DNA of 64,000 bases from Fusobacterium varium. Lineage in GTDB: Bacteria > Fusobacteriota > Fusobacteriia > Fusobacteriales > Fusobacteriaceae. Below are positions 41,075-51,500 of this stretch, piece by piece. Made by a program: the position numbers and the translations under genes. The stretch's first letter is position 1; the number at the start of each line of letters is the position of its first letter. The notes beneath the pieces are model-generated. The model had not been told where the DNA came from and ran no database searches. It was given only the letters and a program-made list of their open reading frames with translations. The stretch spans positions 25,624 to 89,623 of the forward strand of contig AP017969.1 of assembly GCA_002356455.1 (NCBI GenBank), given 5' to 3'.

Positions 41075-41359
41075 TTATATTTCTTTAGACATTTTATTTT
41101 TTAATATTTTTCCTTGTTTAAATACTATTTTCTTAGATGTTTTTATTTTTTTTATGTTTTGTGTTCTAGGATTTTTAAATATTTTCTCTTTTTTTTCTTT
41201 TATTTTAAAGGAACCCCATCCTTTAAAAATAATTTTTTCATCTTCTTTTAATCCTTCTAGAAAAGTTTGCCAAAAAATCTCTATTTTTTCTTTTACAATT
41301 TTTAAATTTTTTAATTTTCTCCTTTTTTTATATTCTTTTATAAAATCGCTTTCTTTCAT
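41075..41359 (-). CDS. Divergent HU/IHF-like DNA-binding protein
   Basis: 94 residues. The HU scaffold is recognisable: helices (KEKIEIFWQTFLEGLKEDE), core GWGSFKIKEKKEKIFKNPRT and a basic C-terminal region ending KQGKILKNKM. It is far more Lys-rich than the two HU copies in the window, and the arm tip is altered (RNPQTG becomes KNPRTQ), so it likely has its own DNA preference. TAGGT gives a weak ribosome site. It lies upstream of the sigma-factor gene. Confidence 0.75.
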   Translation of the reverse strand: MKESDFIKEYKKRRKLKNLKIVKEKIEIFWQTFLEGLKEDEKIIFKGWGSFKIKEKKEKIFKNPRTQNIKKIKTSKKIVFKQGKILKNKMSKEI

Positions 41360-41372
41360 CTAAACCTACCTT

Positions 41373-41543
41373 TTATAAAGTTTCTTTTTTTAACATAAGG
41401 GTAAAAAGTTTTAATAAAATTTCTGTATTACTAATTTTTTTTTCTTTATATTTGTTTATCTCTTTTATTTTATTTTTTATAAATTTATATTCTTCTTCTG
41501 TAAAACGACATCCATATAATCTATAATATTTTTTTATTTTCAT
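41373..41543 (-). CDS. 56-residue basic hypothetical protein
   Basis: Starts MKIKKYYRLYGCRFTEEEYK. The block GCRFTEEEYKFIKNKIKEI resembles GIRVTEEEFETIKEKLFIL of the protein at 42149, a ribbon-helix-helix-like start used by small plasmid DNA-binding proteins. GGGGAATAT precedes the ATG. It lies in a run of leftward small genes (42490 to 41075). Confidence 0.5.
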   Translation of the reverse strand: MKIKKYYRLYGCRFTEEEYKFIKNKIKEINKYKEKKISNTEILLKLFTLMLKKETL

Positions 41544-41702
41544 ATATTCCCCTTATTTTATAGTTCTAAAAGTATCTTTTTTTATAATATTTTATTTTTT
41601 TATTAAAAATTAATCAATTTTTAAAATGGATATCTAGTATTAAAATAGGTAGCTAAATATACTACTAGAGAAATATCTAGTAGTATATTTAATTTTTAAA
41701 TT

Positions 41703-42128
41703 TTATTTGTCTTTTTTATTTTTTTCCTGTATATCTATATATTCTTTTAATATATTATTTATTTTATATTTTTCAATTATTTGATTTATTACATTTACTT
41801 TTTCTTCGCCAAGTTTTTGATTAAATAGAGCTTGATATAGTTGGGGATATATTTCTACTGTATTTTTATCTTTTAATAATTCAGCATTATTTTTATACAT
41901 TTCTAAAAGTTCATGGTTAAATACTTGAGTTGTTCTCTCAGCTATTGAATTTAAATAAAATTCTATTTCCCAATTGAGCTTTATTTCTTCTAAATATTTT
42001 TTCTCATCCTCTGTGTATTCTTTTTTCTTCATTTCTATTAGTATAGCTTTCCTTACTAAAAATTGAGCTATACTATCTTTATTTCCATTTAATTTTTTTA
42101 ATTCTTCTTTTGTCAATTTTATTTCCAT
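41703..42128 (-). CDS. Hypothetical helical protein
   Basis: 141 residues, almost entirely helical and charged, without a signal peptide. The middle (KLNWEIEFYLNSIAERTTQV, then ELLEMYKNNAELLKDKN) recalls the helical N-terminal part of SurA/parvulin-type chaperones, but without export signal or prolyl isomerase domain. AAGGAG precedes the ATG. It starts 21 bp after the previous gene's stop, so the two are probably co-transcribed. Function unknown. Confidence 0.55.
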   Translation of the reverse strand: MEIKLTKEELKKLNGNKDSIAQFLVRKAILIEMKKKEYTEDEKKYLEEIKLNWEIEFYLNSIAERTTQVFNHELLEMYKNNAELLKDKNTVEIYPQLYQALFNQKLGEEKVNVINQIIEKYKINNILKEYIDIQEKNKKDK

Positions 42129-42148
42129 TTTTTCTCCTTATTTAAATT

Positions 42149-42490
42149 TTATATATTGAAAATATTTGTTGTTCCTTTATTTTTTATTTCTTCATAGAAT
42201 TTTTTTAGTTGTATTTTTTCCTTTTTAAGGTATTTCTTTTTAGTCAATTCAGTAGCTAATAGTTTAAGAAGGAGTTTATCCAATTCTGTTTTATTTTGTA
42301 TTTCAAATTCAGCATACTTTTTGAACATATATAAAATTATGTTTTTATTTGTACTAAATTTAGTTTTTAATATAAAAAGTTTTTCTTTTATTGTTTCAAA
42401 TTCTTCTTCAGTAACTCTTATACCTAAAATAATTTTCTTTTTTTTTCCACTTCCTAAAAGTCTTCCTCTTTTTTTAAATTTTATTTCCAT
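42149..42490 (-). CDS. Ribbon-helix-helix-like basic protein
   Basis: 113 residues, strongly basic N terminus (KFKKRGRLLGSGKKKK), then ILGIRVTEEEFETIKEKL and a helical remainder. This layout is common to small plasmid copy-control or mobilisation (MobC-type) DNA-binding proteins. GGAGAAAAAATGG provides the start. It heads the leftward run of small genes downstream of the giant autotransporter terminator. Confidence 0.5.
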   Translation of the reverse strand: MEIKFKKRGRLLGSGKKKKIILGIRVTEEEFETIKEKLFILKTKFSTNKNIILYMFKKYAEFEIQNKTELDKLLLKLLATELTKKKYLKKEKIQLKKFYEEIKNKGTTNIFNI

Positions 42491-42535
42491 TTTTTCTCCA
42501 ATTTATATATTTTAAGGAACTTATAGTTTTGTTTT

Positions 42536-42569
42536 AAATAACCTGTCTCTTTAAGAGACAGGTTATTTT
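42536..42569. terminator. Terminator of the giant autotransporter operon
   Basis: AAATAACCTGTCTC with its exact complement GAGACAGGTTATTT, 5-nt loop, sits between the giant gene stop and the next leftward gene. The minus-strand side continues with AAAACAAAAC, so termination leftward is modest; the plus-strand side ends TTTT. Confidence 0.75.
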
Positions 42570-42570
42570 G

Positions 42571-45500
42571 TTAAAATTTGTAATTAAATCTTACTCCATA
42601 TTTAATAGATGAATCTTGTTTATTACTTTCATCCATTGCTTCTATTTCAAATGTCATCCCCATATGGTTAGCTTTTTCTAATGTAAGACCAACTTTTCCT
42701 GTTAGTTTTCCTTCTTTTTCTTCTGGAGTGATTAAACTATAATATCCTTCTCCTCCATTTTTAAGTTTTGCTTTGTTTCCATCATAGTTATCTCCAAATT
42801 CATATGCATATTTTACATCTGCTGTTACTTTTACAGATATATCATTTACTGTATAAATTCTTTGAGATGCTTTTACTCCTGCTCCTATTTGTGCACTTAG
42901 GTAATCATTACTCTTGATTTGTAATTCTAACCCACCTTTGCTTCCAGAACTTTCTTTAAAGCCATCTATTTTTCCATATTCTAAATCTAGATCAGCATAT
43001 ACATCTAACTGTTTAGACAAGTCTGTATATATAACTTTAGTAATCCTGTTGTCAAACGCTACAGAATAAGTATTATACTCTCCCTTGTTCTCAAATGTTT
43101 CATGAAGATTGAGCTTTCTTTTAGCTATATGCCTGTTGTATCCCAATTCTACTCTAGATAACCATGATATTTTATATTCATCATTTAAATTTTTAATTCT
43201 ATGTGTTCCTGCTCTTAAAGAATATACGTCTTCTTTTGAACCACCATCATCAAATTTAAACTTTGATCCAGCAAATCCTAATGTGTATCCATATTTACTT
43301 CCATACTCTGTTCCTTCTTTTTCTTTCATATAAAGAATACCCATTATCTTATAATCATAATCGTCTATTCCCACAGTAGGATCTTTGTAGTTTCCATCAG
43401 TATAGATAACACTATATTTACTACTGTCCTTAGTTAAATTATATGAAGATTCAAGTTCATAAAAAGAATTACTAAAAGCTTTATTGATATCTTGCATTCT
43501 TCCTTGAATAGTTGCATAAATATCCCCTCTAAATTCAGCAATTTTTTTTGATGCTTCTTCTTTAAATTCTTCTTTTGATAACCCTGCAAGATAAGTATTT
43601 AATCCTTTTAAAATTTCAGCATCTTTTCCTTCTCCACCACTGTTTGCAAGAATATTATCAAGACCTTTATCCATTGCATCAAATTGAGAACCTATTGTTA
43701 AATCAGCATATGGTCTTTTTACTATTATTAAATCTCCATTATTAGATACTTTAGCCACAAATAATGGAGAAATTATTGGAGTTAATTTACTCTCATCTAT
43801 TGTTCCCGCTGCTGTACTTAAAAATCCTTTTATTTCATATGAAATTCCATTTCCTGTCATAGCAAAATTAGGCAATATATTAACCTCACCATTTACATTA
43901 GCGGAATTAAACATAGGAATTCCAGTTGTCACATCTACATAAGCTCCATTAACAATAATTGATCCTGTTGTTGTTAATGTTCCTCCAACTGCAACATAAT
44001 TTCCATTTATAGTAATATTTCCATTGGAATCTATAATTATACTTCCTATATTAGCAGGAGGACCTCCCAGTGTAATATCACTTCCACTTCCTGTTACAAT
44101 TATTTGACCATTATTATAAATAATACCATTTCCTTGTATTCCTATTCCATTATTTACATAAATAGTACCTGTATTTGAAAGAACTGATCCTTCATTAACA
44201 GTCATTCCTATTCCTTCATTAACAGTTATTGTTCCTTTATTATATATTTCACCTCCATTGTATGCTGCCATTCCTATTGATGGAGTTAAACAGATAGGTT
44301 TTAAGTTTCCTATATTGATATGGCTTCCTACTTCATTTATTGCTATAGCTCCTTCTCTTACTAAAATTCCCATCGCACCATTGTCAATATTAATTGTTCC
44401 TTTATTTGTAAATGTTGTTCCTTTTCCTATTCCAAAAACTCCTAAGGAATGATCATTTATAATGTTTATTGTTCCTGTATTTTCTCCCTTACTATTATTT
44501 GCTAGATAAATTCCTATAGAATTGAAATGACTATTTACCTGGTCATGGTCTCCATTTGGCCCTAAATAAGTAGTCCCTACAGTTATATTAGCATTATTGT
44601 TTACAATATTATTCCCAGAAGAGTATATACCTACTGCAGCTTCTCCTAAAATTATATTAGAATTATTATTTAATATAACAGAAGAATCAGGGTCAGACTG
44701 TTTTAAATATATCCCATAACCTCCTTCTCCAATATTGAATACTCCATTTGTAGTTACTGTTCCACTACCATTAACTTTGTATATTCCTATTGAACCTGTA
44801 GAATTTCCTTTGTTAGCAATACTTAATGTCCCATTATAATGTAAATTTCCATTTCCTTCACTTGCTATTCCTACACTTGTTCCTGTTCCTACAGATATAT
44901 TACTATTGATAGATGAATCTATATTTTTAGCAAATATTCCTATTGCTCCATCATTAGCAATTGTTATTCCATTAGTAGTTGTAACAGTTAAGTCTTTTGA
45001 ACCTTGGCCTGTTCCTGCTGCATAGATACCTAAGGCATTATTTCCAACTACTAGAGAATTACCACTATATCTGATATAATTTCCTGTTGTAATATCCTCT
45101 CCAAATATTCCTATACTATTATTTCCAACTATAATGCTGTTATTTCCTAAATATTTTCCATCTTTTAGATAAACTCCAATAGAAGAATTTTCTTTGTTTG
45201 CACTATATGAAGAAGCTCCTACTTGAACTGTTCCTATATTCAATAAACTTTCACTTCCATATATTCCTATGTTTTTATCTCCATTTACTTGTATAATATT
45301 ATTACTTGTAAAATTAGAGCTATTTTTTATCATTTTTGCTACTTGATTAGTGTTATTATTCCCAATAGAAATTAATGAATTTGTTATAATAGAAGAATTA
45401 TCTAAAATCATTCCAATACTATAATCCCCTGTTTGATTAATAACTGGTAAAGTTCCTAAAGTTGAAACATTTTGATAATAAATTCCAGTTGTATATTTAG

Positions 45501-48500
45501 AAATGTTTCCTGCCTGAATATTTATTGTTGTTCCATTAAATATTGGAGAACTATTTTTTACATATGCTCCTATACCACCATTTTGAACTGTTATAGTTGA
45601 TGCTCCCATAGCATTAATAGTTCCACCATCTGCTACTATTCCTATTTGATTATTAGCTGTGATATTTCCACTAAAATTCAATGTAGCATCTTTAGAATAC
45701 ATATATATTCCATCTGTACCAACTGTAATATTAGCTGTATTCGCAACTGTAACTATTGTTCCAGCTCCTTCAGCATATACTCCTATACCACCTGTTCCAG
45801 CTGTAACTGTTGTTGTTCCAGCTAAAGTTACATTAGAGGCAGTATTTGCTACTACTCCTATTGCACTTTTAGATGTACTTGAATCTCCAACTGTAATAGT
45901 TCCATTTATTGTAGAACCTGTTCCTGATGTTGCCATTACTCCTACACTTTCATTTCTTAAAGCAACAGTTCCTATATTTATATTTGATATTACTCCTTCA
46001 AGAACTACTCCTGTATTGTTTGAATCTGTTGAAGTTATATTATTTACAGTAAGTCCATTTGTTGCTCCTTTAATATATACTCCTATACCACCTGTTCCTG
46101 TCATAGTCATATTATTATTCTGCACTGATGTCATAACCCCATTGTGATTAGAGTATATTCCAATCCCACTGTTTCCAACATTAATATTTCCTGTATTTAC
46201 TATATCAGCTGTTTCTGTATATATTCCAATAGAAGGAGCACTTATATTTGATATTCCTGAAACATTTATAGTTCCTATGTTATTTATTGTGACTAGGTGA
46301 GTTGGAATTGAATTTCCTAATGTAGCTGCAATTCCAATTCCACCTGAGATTACTGTTATATTTCCATTATTAGAAAGTGTTTGTGAAGAAATTAAATTAC
46401 TATCATATTTTCCTAAAAGTCCTACTGCAGCAGTTCCAATATTAAGATTTCCTGCTGAATTAAGGCTTCCATTTGAAGTAGCTGCTAGTGATCCTGAACC
46501 AGTAACAGTTATATTGTTTCCAAGATTAAGAGTTCCACCATCATTAAAAACTCCTATTCCTCCACCAGTTCCAAAATTAAATGTAAGATTTCCTGTTGTT
46601 CCAAGATTAGCAAGTCCACCATCTACATATACTCCAGTTCCACCATTAATATTCATAGTTGATGTTCCTGTAGCTAAAGTAGTTCCAGTAGGAACATAGA
46701 TTCCAATTCCATCTTCAGTAGTTACATTTCCATTATGGTTAAGAGTCATTCCAGTTCCATCAAGATATATACCTACTCCATTTTTGGCATTTACACTCAC
46801 GTTGCTCATATTGTATGTACCAGTTATTCCAGTATGAAACAGTATTCCTACTGATGTTTTAGCATCATTTAATCCTGGGGCTGATTCTGGTACACTTATT
46901 CCTGTTTCTATAACTGCTCCATTGAATGTTACTGTATCATCAAGAAGAAATACTCCAGTAGAACCCATTCCTGTTGTTACATTTCCTGATATTATAGAAT
47001 TAGTTTCAGCTGCAACTCCAACTGCTCCAGTTCCAGCAACATTTACAGTAAAGTCAATATTTGCATTTTTACCAAATATTCCAACTCCTCCTGAAGTTAT
47101 ATTCAAAATACCTGTATTAGCTACTGTGTTAGCTATTGTATCTTTTAGATAAATTCCAACTGCATCTGATGCAATAATTCCTCCAGTTCCATTAAAAGTA
47201 TTTCCTGAACCATCTACATATACTCCTGTTCCTGTAGTAGTTGTTATTGTTCCAGCATTTGTACCTGAGCTTGTCCCTGATCCTCCTATATACATTCCAA
47301 GATTAGTACCTGCTAATATTGTTCCACCAGCTGCATTTTCTGCAGTAGCTGTTTTTCCCATTTTAGCTTCAGCAACCATACCTACAACTGATTTAGTTGT
47401 TGAACTTGCTGTTCCATTCATTGCAATAGTTCCTGAGTTGATTCCTTTACCTTCTTCTATATACATTCCTATACTGTTATTATCATTCATTGTGATAATT
47501 CCTGTTGAAGTTAACTGAGAATTTTCTCCAACATATGAAGCTATGCTGTCACTTTGTCCAGCTGCTGATGTTATATTAGTATTATTTACTAAAGTTATTC
47601 CATCAGCTGCATATATTCCTATACTTTCACTTCCAATAAGAGAAATAGCTGAGTTATTTGTTACAGTTCCTGCTACAGTTCCTTTACTATAATACACTCC
47701 TATATTTTTAGTTCCAGTTACTGTGTTATTTACAGTTATTGTTCCACCAGCTGCAGAGGCGCCATCTGTCAAATACATTCCTGTTCCTTTTCCAACATTT
47801 GTATTAAGAATAAGTCCCCCTGTACCTATAGTTACAACTCCTCCATTGCCATATACTCCTACTGCTCCTGCAGTTGTAGATCCTGTAGCAGCTACGGTTC
47901 CTGATATAGTCGATGCTCCATCAATAAATATACCAGTTGTTTTTTCTCCATCAGCTGTAACATTCACATTTAAAGTATTATTTTCTTTAGAGTAAATTCC
48001 TACAGCTTCATTTATAACAGCAAGCTGTCCTGTAGTCCCATTAAATGTACTTGCAGCACCAGCATTTTCAAGATAGATTCCTACTGTTTTATTTCCAGGA
48101 GTTACTGCCATTACTACTCCATCTACAGTTACAGTTTTACCAGGAGCTATGTCTACAACAGCACCTTTACCATATGCAAATATATTCTTATTTTCATTTG
48201 TACTTGAAAGAGTAAGACTATCTTTGAAATCTACAGATGAATTTTCAGCGAAAACTCCTATACTTGATTTACCATTGAATACTATATTATTACCAGTATC
48301 AAGTTCAGTTGCAGCACCAGATTTAATATATATTCCTGTAGCTCCATCTGTATTCAAATTAATTGTACCTTTATTTATTGCTTTAGCATTAATTCCTTCT
48401 GCATACATTCCAACTTGAGTTATATCATTTACATTGATAACTCCAGTTGTATTATTTAATATGTTAGAAGTTTTTGTATACATTCCAACAGCATCTGTTT

Positions 48501-51500
48501 TTAATGATGCAAGATTAATTGTTCCTTCATTTGTTCCAGTGTTATTGATATTACCTTTTACAAAAATTCCTACTCCATCTTTGCCTATATTTAAAATATT
48601 ATTTGAAGAAGTAATATTTATATCTTCAGTATATATAGCAATTCCTTTATCAAAATCTGAAGCATCTACAGATGTTACTACAGTTTTAGTTTCTGCTCCT
48701 GTACCTTTATAAAAAATACCAGTTTTCCCAAGAGTTCCAGTATTATTTGATGTAAGAGTAACAGTAGTAGCAGTAAGATCTGAAGTTCCATCAAGCATAA
48801 CTCCAATAGCATCTGCTCCAAGGTCAAGAGTTCCAAGATTTGTAATCTCAGTTCCATTTTTAGCATAGATAGCAACTCCGCCATCACCTACAGATATTTT
48901 TCCAAGATTTGAAATAGTCGCTTTATCCCCATAAATACCAATAGCAGCATTAGCTCCACTGGAATGTCCAACTTTTATTTCTCCAGCTGCTGTATTTGTT
49001 ACAGTAACATCAACTTTTGTTCCTAAAGCATTGTTGTTATATGCATAAATACCTACAGCTCCTGTACCATCAAGAATTATTTTATTGCTATTAATAATAC
49101 TGGCTTTTCCCTGACCTACTGCTGATAAACCGAATTCATTAACTATCGGAGTACTAGAAGAATCTTCTCTATATGCCATTCCTAGAATACCTATAGACTG
49201 ATTCCCACCTACTTCAATATTTCCATCATTAGATACTTTACTTCCATTTACTGCGTAAATACCTACTGCCTGTGCATTTGCAGCATTGCTTTCTTTTTCA
49301 ACTTTTATTGAACTTGTTCCATCTACTGTTACAACTCCATAGTTTATAAAAGCTCCTATTGCTCCTGAACCACTGCCATCTCTATCAGCTATAATAGTTG
49401 AATTAACCAAATTTATTCCTGCTTCTGCATTAGAAGTAGCCAATTTACTTGAGTTCATCTCTAATCCAACTACTTGATTGTTAAATTTAGCAGCCTGGGT
49501 ATTATTAAGAACTGCAGAAATTGTACTTCCTGTTGCAGTTGCCACAAGTCTTTGTCCTAAGAATCTGTTGTAGTAGAAGTTTCCATCTTGTTGAGCCTGA
49601 GTCTCTCCTATTGTACCTACTCCAGTTTTATCCAGATTTCCAATATTAATTGTTCCACCATCAACTGCAGCTATTTTATATTTATCAATACCTAAACTTG
49701 CATTTATAAGGTTTGAAAGATTTATTCCTCCTAGAGCTGCTCCTATAGTTCCAATTACATTAGTTTCCAATCCACTTGTACTAAGTCCTGTTACATTTTT
49801 TAAGCTAAAAACAATAACATCATTAGATTCTACATGGATTCTTGAGTTTGCATCTAATGTTACAGGTGGTGTTCCTGCCAGCATATCTATATCAAATGCA
49901 GTTGCTTTTCCTCTAAGAATCATTTTAGAATTACTTAAATTTATTTTTCCTACTCCATCTGAATAAACAGCATATCCTGAACCATCAAATTCTACAGTTC
50001 CTCCTGATAAGTCTATATTAGAGTTTGTTCCTATAGATGCTGCTGCTGTTGATCCATTAATTACTTTTATATAGTTATTTTTAGCATTGACAACTCCACC
50101 ACCTGTTGCCATAACACCAAATCCAACATATCTATCTGCATCATCTAATTTTGATCCAGTTATGTCTATATTAGCAGTTGCAGGAGTTGTTGCTCTGTTA
50201 AAAGTGATAATAGTATTAGCGCCTGAAGCAAAAGCAGCTCCTGTATCTTTTCCGTTTACAGTTGTTGGATTTGCTCCTACCTTTGAAACTACATTTAATT
50301 CATTTGCTGTAATTTTAGCTCCACTTTCTCCATAAACAACTACTGAATCTTCAGTATTTGCAGCTGTTATTTTATTTACAGTTACAGCTTCTGCCAATCC
50401 AGAAGAAGCCCCTTTTACATAAACTGCCATATTCCCTATTCCATTAATCAATGAAATATTTCCTGTAGAAGTTACACTTCCCTTTCCATTAATCAAAATA
50501 CCAGTATTACTGTTTCCACCATTTAGAGTAATTTCTCCTCCACCTATATTAAGTGCAATGTCAGCATTAGGATATACTCCAACATTTTTTTCGGTCTTGT
50601 CATATATTCTTATCTGATGGCTTGTAAGATTCATAGCCGCATTGGCAATTACTCCAAAAGTACCTTCTATATTACTATTTGCTCCACTCGAGTTAATATT
50701 ATAATCTACTAAATTTGTTCCATTAGTACTTCCTGAAGCTGTTGAAGTTGTAAAATTTTGATTTCCTTTACCTACTTCACCAATATCAACTGCAAAATTC
50801 CCAATTGTAGACCCTGCTGTTGCTACTCCATATAACCCTATACTACTGTCTCCAAATAATTTCAATGGCTTGTAACTTCCTGCTGTTATAGTATTGCTGG
50901 CTGTATTAAATACAAAATCTTGACTAGCAAAATAAAGATCATTATCAGAACCTGTCTTTAAATAAATTCCTGCAGAGTTTTGTCCATACATTTCTAAAAT
51001 TCCCCTATTTACAATACTTAATGGTCTATTAGAACCACTTGATCCTGATAAGAAAATAGAAGCAGTTCCAGTATATGTCTTTATTTTTCCTGTTTCTCCA
51101 TTATACATTATATGATGAACTCCAGTTCCGCTAAGAGACATTACAAAAGCAGATGTATATTTTTGAAAATAATTAGTTCCATCATAATATGGTTGAAAAA
51201 TAACTTCACCTGTATTCATAGCTATAGCTTTTCGTCCAGCAGAACTATGATCATAATGATTAGTTAAAGAAGTATTTCCACCTTCAATGACTATTTTTCC
51301 ACTATTTATCCAAGTATATCTAGAGGAAGCTGCTGTTGTATTTTTGGCTATTTCATAAGTCCAGTTGATATTATCTCCTGCATCATCATAGGCAGCTAGA
51401 ATAGCATTCTGGTTAGAAAGTCCTGCAGTTCCTATTACCAATCCAGCCCTTTGTCCTGCTGGATCAGCAGAACCATGAATATCCATATGTACAAATTCTC